Of a stretch of DNA of 64,000 nucleotides, positions 1 to 11,213 are shown in pieces (position 1 is the stretch's first letter; every line of letters begins with the position of its first letter). The stretch spans positions 11,552,501 to 11,616,500 of the forward strand of contig OX940862.1 in the NCBI GenBank assembly GCA_954871525.1, given 5' to 3'. The notes under the pieces were generated by a model that made no database searches, was not told where the DNA came from, and worked only from the letters and a program-made list of their open reading frames with translations. This stretch comes from Parietaria judaica (taxonomy: Eukaryota > Streptophyta > Magnoliopsida > Rosales > Urticaceae). Both the position numbers and the translations under genes were made by a program.

Positions 1-71
1 CTTAAAACAGTTAATTTGCGGAAGCCTTATCTCCCAAGAAATAATAACCATATGAGACATAGGGAACAAAC

Positions 72-3000
72 CTGAGAGATGTACGTACGAAAGAAGATAC
101 ACGAGAGTTAAGCTCAGGACAACTGCAACATAAACTGCTACAATTGCATTCCCTGCCCAGTCTGGAGTTGAACCGGGATTCCTGCAACCACATCAAGCAG
201 ACAAAACTCAGCAATGCTCGGTTATTGTAAAATGATAAAAGGCAACTAAAGAAACTCACTTATCAAATCGAACCCAAGTTGCAATCACTGTTCCAGGTAA
301 ACGAATAAAAACGCCAGCAGATAATACTATCGGCACAGCCATGCCAAGAACCAAGGTTGCGAGTTTCATTGGGCGAGGTAAACGAGCTGGACTTAGCGTC
401 GCTTCAAGCAGGCCATCTGGACATAATCGGAAACAGAATCATCTTATATGACTGACACATAATGAAAAACAATAAATCTTAACAGGGCTATAGACATTGA
501 AGAAACTTGGAATTTTTGTCTACAAACATGAATATCGAAAGATCCGATCATATTAAATATGGAAAAGTGTTTGATACTATATATATAATAGGTCAAAGTA
601 AGTGAAACAATTGTGATTAACTACATAAACTAGTGTGGATTCAATCATAGGTACGCCTTCTATATGTTAGTTCTTAATTATTAAACATGTTTAGAGATCC
701 TGTAATTAAGATACATATCGGTAAGACAAGACTTACAAGCAAATGTGGGTGGCACAAGCCAAGCCAGAGCCAAATAAGACGAAGCAACTTTAAAGTAGGT
801 CCCGAGAATGAGAAGAAGAAGCCACTGGATTGATCCGGACTTGTAGAGCCATCTTTCAGCCTCCAATTTGACTGTATCAGCTCGAATAGAAGGCGAGAGG
901 TGCGTCCTCTTGGAATACACCTTTGACAAATATTTGTGAAGAATAATGTAGCCCAAGGATTGGCCGGTCAAAGCCCCAATAAGAGCCGGTGCTGCAAAAA
1001 GCCCAAACACCAACCACGGGCTTGCAACAAACGGTGCTGGAAATGAAGCCACCATTGGCACAATGAAGGCAACGGCAACGGCTAAGGCGATTGCGAAGAT
1101 CCAGGTGAGAAGAAGGCTCAAACAAGATAGGGCAAATGAAATAGCAGCAGGGCGGCGACCAATAAACAATGATGTTGCCCAGATCAGAAGTGATTGTACT
1201 ATCACCGAATTATGCAGCAAATGCGCAAAATTCTGGCGGAGTACGACCATATACGACCCCTGAGATTAAAACAAGTGTTACGACCACGTTGTGAATGAGA
1301 AACAGGCATGTTGACGCGATCCCTAACCCTATCGCGTCTAGTACTCTTGTAACAGGTCTAGAATCGGTGGATCCCTTTAACCCTATGGCGTCTATTACTC
1401 AAAAACCCCAGAGCAAAACTAAGGTAATTAATTAATCTAATTTTAAATTACCTTTTCTATTAATGCTTAGAGCTCTCATAGCTAAACATAAAAGGTTAAA
1501 GGCCCGGGTCTAATCCCTAAAACATAGTTTCCCAACCTTAAAACATAATTAAATAACATTATACAAATAAAAAACATAATCAAACATAGATAAATCACGG
1601 TCCGTGAACTGCAACGAACACAGCTTTGAATAGTTCCAAAGAGACTCGGAAAATAAAGATGAAAGATGACGTGTGTATACCAAGATATCAAAATATACGG
1701 TGGTGCCCGCATTTTCTTGTCCTAAGTCTGCGCTGGCTTTTGGAAGCTGAGGAGAGGTAGCAGTCTGAACAAGAAAAGCAAGCATATTTTCTCCAAGATG
1801 TTGAAGCGATCCCGGTTTGAGGAGTTCGTATTTGTCGTTCTGTGTGATTTGAAAAACAAGAGGAAAACATGTTCTTAGAAATATCAACTTTGAAATCCTA
1901 CTCGAATTGCATATGTGGATACTATATTTTACTCGAGTTCAAAAAAAAATTTACATCTTCAAACCGGTAAAATTTAGTAAGATATGTATCCTTTTTGGGG
2001 GTCACCAATCTGAAGGCTTGTGAAAACGATATTTAAGTTCGAAGTGGCATACTGAGATAACGGTCAAAGGGTAGATGAAGAAGAAAAATATTAAGAGGAA
2101 AACAAACCTTAGTGTGATACACTGCAGAGAGATCAGTGTAAACAAAGTCTAACCCTGAAAGCCCAGAAATCTCTTTGTACACTTGGAAATCGGTGGCGGA
2201 ATTGATTATCCCAGCAGCGAAAAGATCCTGTTGCACCATACATATCCACTCAGAATCAGATGTGTATCAAGTGTCGAATTCTACGGGGCCAAAACCGTCA
2301 AGAAAAATACAAACCTCTGCTATAACCTGGGCGGTCGGGTATTTTGCTGAAGCTGCAAAGTGCTCTACAGCCCACGGATTTGGACCAGCCTATCAAACAT
2401 GAAGCTACATGATTAGGACTAAAAAACATAATTTGACATTGAGGATGCCTAAGGCCAGTTAATAGGTTTACGAGAAGTGATCGAGTTCTTCCTAACCTGA
2501 AATATCGCAGATTTTCCACCAATACCCATAGCCTCCAAATCAATAGCCATGCGAACAGTTTCAATCCAAGGATGCTGTTTAAAGATGTTCAACAGAAAAA
2601 GTTAAGAACTCAAAACAAAACATCTACCTCCCAGAGAAGAAAAATACGGCTTTCGATTAAAAAAGGCTCCCGAATTTTTCATAAATACATGACATCTTTT
2701 AATTACATAGTTTGATAACAATCGTGAATATGTTCTGCATCGAATAAATTTATAACACCTATTGAACTTCAAAATATGCATTAAATTGGGGAAAATATAT
2801 GAATATTGTTTAGTATAGTATTACAAAGTCCAAATAACAAAGTAATGATTTGAACCTGGGTGACAAAGCTATGGGCACCATTAAGGCCTTCTTCCTCCCC
2901 GACATTAAACAAGAATATAACGGCATGCTTAAACCCGTGAGCCGATTGAGAAACCCCTCGAGCAAGCTCCAGCATAACTGATATGCATGAACTGCAATCT

Positions 3001-3744
3001 CCAGCTCCTTCCCTGCACCAATGCGTTTTGAATAAAGCAAGACCGGCTGTGACGTTCATTAATCGAGCTAAATTTGAAACAGAAGCATACCCTGAGAATA
3101 CTGAATCGATGTGGGATGAGACGAGAATAGCATTCTCTGTGGCGTCTGACGAGTATTTGGGCGAAATTCTTAAGACGACATGTTGTAAATCGGAATACGC
3201 GAGAGTTTTCCCGATAAACATGCCACTGAGCTCGTTATTTGCTCCGGATTTCGCCTTGAAAAGCTCCACTTCAACATCAACCTCCCAGTGAGCCTTTTTC
3301 TTAATCTCCTCGGATGCTTCCAAAACATGCTGCAAAAAAAGAAACAATCTTGTTGATGAATTGGTCACTGGACACTGGTTACACACAAATTAGCGCTTCA
3401 TATACTAACATACTGCAAATCGCGATACAGAGAAGAGACCGAGTAACCTGAATAGCGAGATCGAGAGCGTCGGAGGAGACGGAGTGAGGACCGAGCTGAG
3501 TCAACGCCTTGACGTGCTTGAGCGCTTCCACCTCGGAGAAGCCCCGCTTGCCGGCCTGGGCGGCGGTGAGGGGCGGAGGAAGGTGGTTGTACTGGTAATC
3601 GTACACGCTCCACGAGCAGTAAGCGATCGCCAGGAAGACGCTCAGCAACGCGATCCCCGATCTCCTCGGAGCGCGACGCGGCTCGGCGTCGGCGGCGACG
3701 GGTTCCTTTCGGGTGGCCGGCGAGGATTTGGGGTTCCGTCTCAT
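72..3744 (-). CDS. ER metallopeptidase 1-like M28 zinc peptidase (3' end outside window)
   Basis: A membrane-bound M28 aminopeptidase-type protein of the ERMP1/Fxna group, expected in the ER. I place ten exons: 3744-3448, 3329-3091, 3012-2856, 2574-2497, 2389-2315, 2227-2108, 1839-1681, 1259-737, 416-260 and 181-72. Phases agree at every junction, and the next exon lies beyond the left edge. The N-terminus has a basic stretch and one membrane segment. The catalytic domain shows the M28 zinc ligands: SSHIDSV (His, Asp), GAGDCSS (Asp) and NVGEEEGL (Glu pair). Exons 8-10 encode several hydrophobic membrane segments, as in the family. The ATG at 3744 is followed by a basic N-terminus and is the only plausible start. 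The intron between exons 2 and 3 is in frame and could be mistaken for coding sequence. Family assignment is firm; the natural substrate is unknown. Confidence 0.9.
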
Positions 3745-3882
3745 GGTTGAGACAGAGAGAGTGATCGGAGTCGATGGAAACCCAAATTTAAATCTCTATA
3801 TATGATTCGCGGGAAAGTCTTTTCGATGAGATCTCAGGTTATCACTTTCCAATTTATTTACAATCAAGTGCATACATACATG

Positions 3883-3917
<35 letters not shown>

Positions 3918-5193
3918 CTCTAAAGATAGATAATATAAGATATTATCTTATTTTAAATGACATGTATATGTTGGTTGGTTACTGTGAAGTGTGAAGGATA
4001 ATTCGCGGAAAAAAAAAAAAACATGTTTTCTTTAGTTACATTACATGGAATGGAACAATACGAATTTGTTATCTATATCTTAAAAAATTGGATTTTACTC
4101 GATCTTGTCTTGTGTGTTAATGAACTTTGAACAACGACAAACCGGGCCATTCAATTCAGGATACGGTTATGGACAAACCATGTCTTTCTTCGTAAACGAC
4201 ACGTTAATTGTCATGTCGTCCGATTGAACTATGGTTGTGGAGAAAGCATGTTGTTTATCGGGTTGCAATCTAACCACCCGATCGTTACCGGATTAGAATG
4301 AGATTTTGTAAAATTGGTTTTTTTTTTTTTTTTGAATGGGGTGGCGCTATCGACCAAGGTTACAATGCATCTCGCATTACTAGATATGTTCAGTGGAAGA
4401 ATACGTGGCACTATTGGCCAAATTTACAAATATGTAAGGGGGCACTCATTTGATATCTATAAGAGGGATTGAACCTATGAGCTCTTGAATAGAGGTGTAG
4501 TGGAGTTACCACTAGGCCAAGCTTGTTTGGTTTTGTTTAATCGGATTTGGTCGGGTTATTTTTGTGCACAACCTAATTTTAATCTTTGATAAGTGTTTAA
4601 AATAAAAAATAAAAATAAAATATCGTTTTATGATAAACGACAAATTAGTTTTCATTTTAATTTTAATGGCCGGAAACCATGGTTTTCACCAAAGCATGTC
4701 GTTTTGGTAATCAAAACATGATATTATAATATTTGAACGACATCAAGCCACAATTTTTGTCAAATCACGAGTGCTTTTGACACAACTTATTTGACCTTGT
4801 CAAATCACGATGGCGATAAACGTGTAGATGACTGACTCGGTTTACGGACTCACCGAGTGCCGCACGGGTGTTATGCGGGTGGGCCCGTTTAACCCTGTGA
4901 CAGGGTGTATGGTTTAGTTTGTAGTTCTGCGAAACATGTCGTAAGTTGAATGAACTGTCACATTGATTCTTAAACGACAATATAACCAAACATGTAACTC
5001 AGATTCTGGTTCTGCGCTGCGCAATGTCGTTTTGGGAGAGGAACCAAGCCAAAATGCAGAGAGGAGAGAGAGAGTAAAGCAAGTGAGAATTTGGTCCCAG
5101 CAAAGCGATGCTGAAGGCTTAGCTCCGACGCCACAATCATTCCATCGCCGAATGGGACGCTGAATCTGAATCCGAAGCCTCTTCGCCGGAGAA
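3745..5193. other. Intergenic: divergent promoters, AT microsatellite, SINE
   Basis: Spacer between the minus-strand peptidase and the plus-strand CASP-like gene, so it must hold both promoters. It contains an (AT)n tract at about 3888-3915 and an A-run near 4010-4021. A SINE is listed separately. I see no further gene. The GA-rich stretch at about 5057-5075 probably lies in the CASP-like 5' leader. Confidence 0.6.
4318..4523 (-). mobile_element. tRNA-derived SINE
   Basis: Read on the minus strand, the element begins with a tRNA-like head. An A-box (TGGCCTAGTGG, 4519-4509) is followed about 34 nt later by a B-box (GGTTCAATCCC, 4475-4465). A short unrelated body follows and ends in a run of 16 A (T on plus, 4318-4333). 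Internal RNA polymerase III promoter, about 200 bp length and a 3' poly-A tail are the defining features of plant tRNA-derived SINEs. The flanks share only a short AACCAA-like stretch, so the target-site duplication is uncertain. Confidence 0.6.
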
Positions 5194-5946
5194 ATGAGCG
5201 CAAGCCACCCCGCGGTCCACCCGGTGGAGGCACCGCCGGCGCCGGCGCCGAATCCCCCGGCGACTGCAGCTGCAGCGGATCCGGTGCCGCGAGGGAGGAT
5301 GAAAGAGGCGCAGGGCATGCCCGGCACTCCCGGTGGCCTCACGCTCCGCCTCTGCCAGTTCGCCTTCGCCGCAATCGCGCTCGCCGTGATGACCTCCACC
5401 TCCGACTTCCCCTCCGTCACCGCTTTCTGGTAATGATTCCCGGATTTAATCTTGCCCAAGAGGGTTTGTGTTGTTTTGGATTCTCTAAGAAGTCGTCAGA
5501 TTTGGGCACTAGAACGTTGTGTTAATGAATTTGATGTTGCTGCAGCTACCTGGTTGCTGCTGCGGGGTTGCAATGTCTATGGAGTCTTTCACTTGCCGTT
5601 GTCGACGTTTACGCCATTTTAGTTCAGCGAAGCTTGCGCAACTTGAAGATCGTCGCCGTTTTTGCTGTCGGAGACGGAGTAAGTCACTTGTTTTCATGGA
5701 ACAATCATAGTTGAGTTTAGTAGTCTTTGTAAGTAATGGTTGTGGTGATTGCAGATCAGTTCAACGCTCATGTTCTCGGCGGCTTGTGCGTCGGCTGGGA
5801 TCACGGTTCTGATAGGGAACGACCTGAACGAGTGCTCCGAGAACCACTGCGCTCGGTTTCAGGTTGCGACGGCCATGGCTTTTCTAAGCTGGTTCTCCGG
5901 GTCACCCTCTTTCCTTATGAACTTCTGGACGCTGGCTTCCAAGTGA
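5194..5946 (+). CDS. CASP-like membrane protein, CASPL5 type
   Basis: A four-transmembrane protein of the MARVEL/CASP-like family. CASPs scaffold the Casparian-strip membrane domain; CASPL5 members are broader plasma-membrane proteins of unclear role. Exons 5194-5429, 5546-5678 and 5755-5946 join in frame to 186 residues. An Ala/Pro-rich cytosolic tail of about 45 residues precedes the MPGTPGG motif typical of CASPL5. Four hydrophobic segments follow, the last ending [12 protein letters not shown]. Conserved family features are the FCYLVAA start of the second helix and the GDGISSTL...[11 protein letters not shown] third helix. The ATG follows a GA-rich leader. Distinguishing the CASPL5 A, B or C subgroup needs a tree. 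Confidence 0.9.
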
Positions 5947-7391
5947 TGTTCAACACTATTTTATATCAAGATGCTAATGTTGCTTGATTTATGTTCTAAA
6001 TGTATATGCCTTCAAATCATTTTACACTTCAAGAAGATTTCTATTTAAGGTCAAAGAAAGTTGATTGACCAATTTGACCCTTCTATTTCAAGCCATTTAA
6101 TGAATGAGCTCGGTTTTATGCTCAACTAAGGAACCAGACGCAGGAAGATAATGTGCAAAAGCACTCACGTTCTGTGCTTTCTTCAGAGCTCGGAAGCCCT
6201 TGAAAACCGAGCTCCGTCGATGATCGGAGGAAGGAACTGGGAGAGCTCTGCCGAGGAAGCTTTGACTGGGATTGGAAGCCATGTCCGGCATGCACCGGTC
6301 CTCCAGAAGAAAAAAAAATAGCACACTAAAGTCCATTTTAGTTGAATAATAGCACACTAAGAGTCTCATAAATATGACCAGCGAGAAATTACTTACGCGA
6401 CTAAATTCTTCCGGTTTCATCAAAATTAACTTTTTCTTCAAGTATAATATTTTGAGAGAATTATGTTTTTTTCATTCAATATTTTCAATTTCATTATAAC
6501 TAGTACTACTATTGTGTAGCTTATCAAGAACCTCTCAAAAATGACTGAGGAGATATTATATTTTCTAAAATAAAAAAGAAAAAATTGTACGTTTTCGTAG
6601 GTGTTAGCATATTGTCAATAAGTTTTGGCAAATTTTTCTCTGACATCATATAAGACTTTTAACTTATACTTTTAAGTACATTATTATTAAATTTTAAGGC
6701 TCGAAGAATTTAGTAGAAACGACTTTCAATGAATTAGTTACGGTCAATTGAACTTTTGAAGATTTTCGAAGACTTTAATCTTGAAGGTAGATAAATTTTG
6801 ACAAAAGTTTGCACCGATTTAAAATGAAATTATCTCAACCTATACTTAAACTACATACTAGTTTCATTGTAACGCGCCGAGATTATAATAAAAATGACTA
6901 AGGGAAACTAGTTTCAATATTTTATAAAAAAATCATGAAGAAAAAAATATGATACATATATATTTTTTCATTTAGTTTAAGAATAGCACACTAAGAGTCT
7001 CGTAAATATGAGCCGCGAAAAATTACTTACGCAACTTCTTTGAAAAAAAATAAAAAAATTACTTACGCAACTTCTTTAAAAAAAAAAATTTACTTACGCA
7101 ACTAAATTTTACCAATTTTCATCCAATTTTAGCTTTATGCTCAAAAGTAAAAAATATTATGAGAGAAAGTTGATTGACCAATTTGACCCTTGTATCTCGA
7201 AGCCGTTTAATGAAGAAGGTCGGTTTTATGGTCAACTAAAAAATAAAGAACCAGACGCACGAGGATAATTCGTTGACGCAAAAGCACAGTCACGTTCTGT
7301 GCTCTCTCTCTCTCCGGAGCCCGGAAACCCTAGAAAGCGGTGATCGGAGAAAGGAACTGGAAATAGCTCCGCGAAAGAAGCTTCGAACGCC
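5947..7391. other. Intergenic: CASP-like 3' flank and duplicated DCP2 upstream region
   Basis: Holds a partial copy of the DCP2 5' end (listed separately). AT-rich sequence follows, in which the phrase tagcacactaagagtctc occurs near 6349 and again near 6984, each followed by related text. The segment 7040-7100 has short tandem copies of ttacttacgcaacttcttt separated by A-runs. The stretch 6470-6980 shows no gene or recognisable repeat. The last 200 bases are the promoter and leader of DCP2. Confidence 0.6.
6056..6306 (+). pseudogene. Truncated duplicate of the DCP2 promoter, leader and first codons
   Basis: This block matches 7166-7417, with substitutions and small indels, from the shared phrase gaaagttgattgacc through the leader to the first eight codons of DCP2 (ATG at 6281, MSGMHRSS). 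Similarity stops abruptly after cctccag; the intact copy continues into the rest of exon 1, whereas this copy runs into A-rich sequence with no splice donor. It therefore cannot encode decapping enzyme. It could still carry a working promoter. Confidence 0.8.
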
Positions 7392-9597
7392 ATGTCCGGC
7401 ATGCACCGGTCCTCCAGTGTGCCACTGAAGGCTGGTCTTCCTCCCAAGGAACTCCTCGACGATCTCTGCAGGTTCCTTCTCTTTCCCTCTGCGAATTTCC
7501 TTCTTGTCTGTGTGGCTCTCTCAGAATTTGGAGGACAGTTGATTGCTTTCGAGGTTTCTGTCTTTGATTCTTTTGTCTGATTTCGAGTGGCATCGAGATC
7601 CGAGCTATGGAATGGATTTTGCAGGTCATAGCTCTGACATCCGGTGCTTTAGACTGTTGGTAATAGTAAATCTGTGTGGTTTCTTGTGAGTTGTACTTGC
7701 ACGATTCATAGGAGACAACCTAACGAGCATGGATTTCTTGAACTATCATTTTCAAATTGATATGAGTTAAGTTAGATCTTCAGCTTAGGAGGTTTGCAAT
7801 ACCTTGATCAACTTAAGAAACTAAAATAGGATTGATTGTTCGTCAGTCTTGACAATTGCCCCAGTTTTCTCCATTCTTTGGAAACTGCATGATCGTGTTG
7901 CTCTTAATACGAAAAACAGTCACTGATTCCATCTGAAGTATTTTCATCGTGATTTTTGTGCAGCCGATTCGTATTGAATGTGCCAAAAGAGGATTTAGAA
8001 TCCTTTGAGAGGATTTTATTTCTGGTGGAGTATGCTCATTGGTTTTACGAGGACAACTCGGTGGAGAATAATCCATCTCTCAAGTCACTTAATCTCAAGG
8101 AATTCACTTCTTTAAGTATCCTCTGTAGCATATTCTGATGACGATTCACTTTGGATTTTTCTTCGTAAACACGTAGGAAAATTAACTCGTTTGGAAAGTG
8201 TGTATTCATCATTTGATTTCCAACGCATCTATGTATAACTCGCTTGTGCTTGTGCTTGCTAAGCTCCTATGTGTGGCTTATTTTGATTATGTTGTCACAA
8301 ACAGTAGTTGAAGGCCACACTGCATGGTTTTATGAGTTGCTTGTTTTATGAGTTCGTTTTATCGTAACTGGTTTTGTTTATCACATGTATAAGCTTATAT
8401 TTTCTCTCTTCTTTTCTTCATTTGTTCTTTATGGTTCACATTCTTGTTTTCCTTAATGTATTTAGTGTTCAATTCTTGCGACGTTCTAAAGCCGTATGTA
8501 GCTCACCTTGATAATATATACAAGGACTTCACTTCGTATAAAGTCCGGGTCCCTGTAACAGGGGCAATCATTTTGGATGAAACATTTGAAAGGGTGAGAT
8601 TTCTCGTGACCAAAATTGGAACATTTGAAGTGAAGTATAATGTTCACTTTTTATAATGTTTGGTTCCTTCGATTGTCAGTGCGTACTGGTGAAGGGTTGG
8701 AAAGGGTCAAGTTGGAGTTTTCCGCGTGGAAAAAAGAGCAAAGACGAAGAAGACCATGCTTGTGCTGTCCGAGAAGTACGTTATTGATTCGGATAATATA
8801 GGGAAATCCTCTCTATACTGGCTGTAACTCCCCTATGTGCAGGTTCTGGAGGAAACTGGATTTGATATCAGCACACTCCTGATGAAAGATGAATACATTG
8901 AGCAAATATTTGGACAGCAGAGAGTGCGGCTCTATATAATCGCTGGCGTGAAGGACGACACTGCCTTTGCGCCCCAAACCAAAAAAGAGATCAGTGTAAG
9001 TCATCTTCACTGTTTATTAGGCTATAAATATAATGTTTTATTATGGAGATCAAGCTTTCTTTTTTATGATCATTGCAGGAAATCGCTTGGCAGCGAGTGG
9101 ATGAATTAGTGCCTGCGAGTGGCGATGTCATATCTCGTGCGAGTAACGGCCTCAAGCTTTACATGGTGTCGCCTTTTCTAGCGTAAGCATTTCAAAAGCT
9201 GTTCATAATTCTTATTCAAGTGATTTGTCAACTTTTCTGAAGGAATCGTGTTTTCATCTTACAGGACGCTAAGATCTTGGGTAAAAGCTCATCCTCCGGC
9301 CATGGCTCCGAGACACGATTTGCCTCTTAAAGGTATGTTACGTTTAACAAATAATGAATATATTTGCGTAGACCTTCACAAGACGGGTGTGGTTTCATTG
9401 TTGTAGCAATCTGCGTGTGGAAAGCGAAGAATGTGTCAGCTTGGAATAGCTCAACAATGGCCCAAGAAAGCCAGCCTGCGAAAACCGAGCCTGCAGTGGC
9501 AGCGGCAGCGGATAGAGGACCCGGGAAGAGCTTCAGGAACTTCAAGTTCGATAGTGCTTCAATCATACAAGCCATGGAAGAGGGTTTCTCGAATTGA
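7392..9597 (+). CDS. DCP2: mRNA-decapping enzyme subunit 2
   Basis: Nudix hydrolase that removes the m7G cap from mRNA in cytoplasmic processing bodies, working with DCP1 and VARICOSE-type scaffolds. Eight exons (7392-7471, 7964-8115, 8466-8593, 8680-8775, 8843-8995, 9079-9182, 9265-9332, 9407-9597) join in frame to 323 residues, close to other plant DCP2 proteins. The N-terminal DCP2 box A domain ([23 protein letters not shown]) precedes the Nudix fold. The Nudix box is G-K-K-S-K-D-E-E...REVLEETGF, split across exons 4 and 5, with the catalytic Glu residues present. Box B ([10 protein letters not shown]) and the [10 protein letters not shown] segment follow. The C-terminal tail is Ala/Pro-rich and ends [18 protein letters not shown]. 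The start is fixed by MSGMHRSSS, which is also preserved in the truncated upstream copy. Confidence 0.95.
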
Positions 9598-10127
9598 TGG
9601 CCTCTGCTTTAGTGTAAAGTGCATTAGGGCTTGTAAATGGTCAGGTGTTATGTAAATTCTTGTAAAGGCATAGCATCAACTTGTTTCTTCTCTTTCTTTG
9701 AAATGTGTAAGCTCTGAGATACTTCAAGTCTACTTGATGCCATAATCTTCAAACGTTTTCATTACCTGAGCTTCTTGCTGCTTAACTCATTGTCGATTCG
9801 GGACTTCCTTGTTTTTCAGTTATGATATTTGTTTTTTTCAATCGTTTTTTAGTCCGAACCATATAACGATTGAAAATGACAGTTCATTTAAGTTTGATTT
9901 GTATTTTTCATGTTGCAATGCTAATTTGCTGAGAGAAGAAATATATAGGTTTGATCCTGTGTCTGAATATTGGGTTCAGACTTCAGAGTCTTCAAGGAAG
10001 ACAAACACTTTATTGCAAGAAAGCAAATGAAATATTTTACACATGTATTATACATAGGAGCACTTTATTGCAGGAAATAGAGATGTATCATAGATTCATA
10101 GCCATAGAAGCTCGTGGTAAGAAGGAA
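9598..10127. other. Intergenic between convergent DCP2 and seed-maturation genes
   Basis: Carries the 3' untranslated regions of the two convergent genes. Short open frames at 9809-10030 have no recognisable product and look like chance. No repeat or RNA gene seen. Confidence 0.6.
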
Positions 10128-10388
10128 CTATTTAGTGGCAAGCGAGGGTGTGGTTTTGGTTGGGAACTTGGCACTGCCAGAGTTGGGCCTGGACTGATGA
10201 TCTTGTTCATGGTCACTGCTCTTCTTTTGGATGTTGTGGGCACTTTTGAAAAGGTCGACTGGTTCCGAATCCGCGATCTTGCCTGCTTCGAGCGGAGCAC
10301 CGTGCTTGTAAGCCACTCTCAAGGCCTCATCTTCGGATAACTTGGCCTGTGCAGTGCCGTACTTGATGTCGTCTTTGCTCGTTGCCAT
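10128..10388 (-). CDS. Small seed-maturation (PM41/SMP-like) protein
   Basis: An intronless 86-residue hydrophilic protein. The first half (ATSKDDIKYGTAQAKLSEDE, then AYKHG.PLE.GKIADSEPVDLF) matches what I know of small plant seed-maturation proteins of the soybean PM41 type, which accumulate late in embryogenesis. The second half is His/Lys/Ser-rich and low in complexity. No signal peptide or membrane segment. Biochemical function is not established for the family. The ATG at 10388 is about 70 bases downstream of an ACGTGGC abscisic-acid response element, consistent with seed expression. The gene is head-to-head with the sulfurtransferase. Confidence 0.8.
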   Translation of the reverse strand: MATSKDDIKYGTAQAKLSEDEALRVAYKHGAPLEAGKIADSEPVDLFKSAHNIQKKSSDHEQDHQSRPNSGSAKFPTKTTPSLATK

Positions 10389-10718
10389 TATAACTTACTC
10401 GCTATCTATCCAGTGAGCTTCATTTGCTCGGCCTTTTTAAGCTTAAGCTGAGCTGAGACGTGGCAGGAAAGGATGATACGCCGTGCCACTTGCCATGCTG
10501 CTGGCTTCACTCTCACTCTCACATAATGCCATCAACTCCAATGCTCCCAAGTATTTATCCAAAATAAAAAAATAAATTTAAAGTAAACAGATTTATGTCC
10601 ATTTGTTTGAGACGTAATCAATGTCTTGTACTCTTGTTAAGCGCACTACTTTGCATTATATATTAATGAAAAATCGCAGCACTGACTCTTCTAACCCTTT
10701 CACAAAATTGCTTCAGGC
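10389..10718. promoter_or_regulatory. Shared divergent promoter region
   Basis: About 330 bases between the seed-maturation gene and the first transit-peptide-like codons of the sulfurtransferase. Contains the ABRE, a TTAAAAAG TATA-like box for the minus strand near 10430, and a tatatatta box near 10660 for the plus strand. An ATG at about 10664 opens a short frame that stops at 10724 and is not the sulfurtransferase start. Confidence 0.5.
10458..10464 (+). promoter_or_regulatory. ACGTGGC ABRE-like element between divergent genes
   Basis: ACGTGGC, the strong form of the ABA-responsive element, sits about 70 bases upstream of the seed-maturation ATG and in the spacer shared with the sulfurtransferase. 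bZIP binding here would fit late-seed expression. The motif is seen; the function is inferred. Confidence 0.5.
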
Positions 10719-11213
10719 GTGTTAAACAGGTCCATCTTGGCTCGTGGTCTCTTTCACTCTTTCCCTCGCAACCCCCAAATCATCGCGTCTCTTTCCACTG
10801 TATGTAAGTCACCATTCTCGCCCTCGATTTTATCGCATCAATCCCAATCTGGGTTTCTGGCTGGAGCTTCCCTTGAGCCAAGCTGTGATTGTATCTGGTA
10901 CTGGAGCTTTGTGGAAACAAACTTGTTATCGTGGGATTATTGCCCAATACAACTTCAATCTTAGCGTCTTAAGGGTCTCAATCAAGCTCTCAACTTAAGA
11001 CAACAAGTTATTTTCCGTTAGCAAATCAAAATCTCTTCTTTTTGACATATACAGTACCTTTTGGTGCCAAAATCGTTCAAGAGTAATGCAAGCTTGCATC
11101 TTTATCGTAGATATATTGGCATTCTGAACGTAATAACGTTGTTGCTGTTGCAGAAGCGAGAGTTTCACTTGCTAGCGAACACTCTCTACTTATCAGGTTC
11201 GCATCAGCGGGTC

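Noticed and set aside
3012..3091. Apparent 26-residue insertion between SVFS and EGAGDC in the M28 domain
   Set aside because: It is an in-frame intron: GT donor after 3091 and AG acceptor before 3012 give the conserved VFSGEGAGDCSS.
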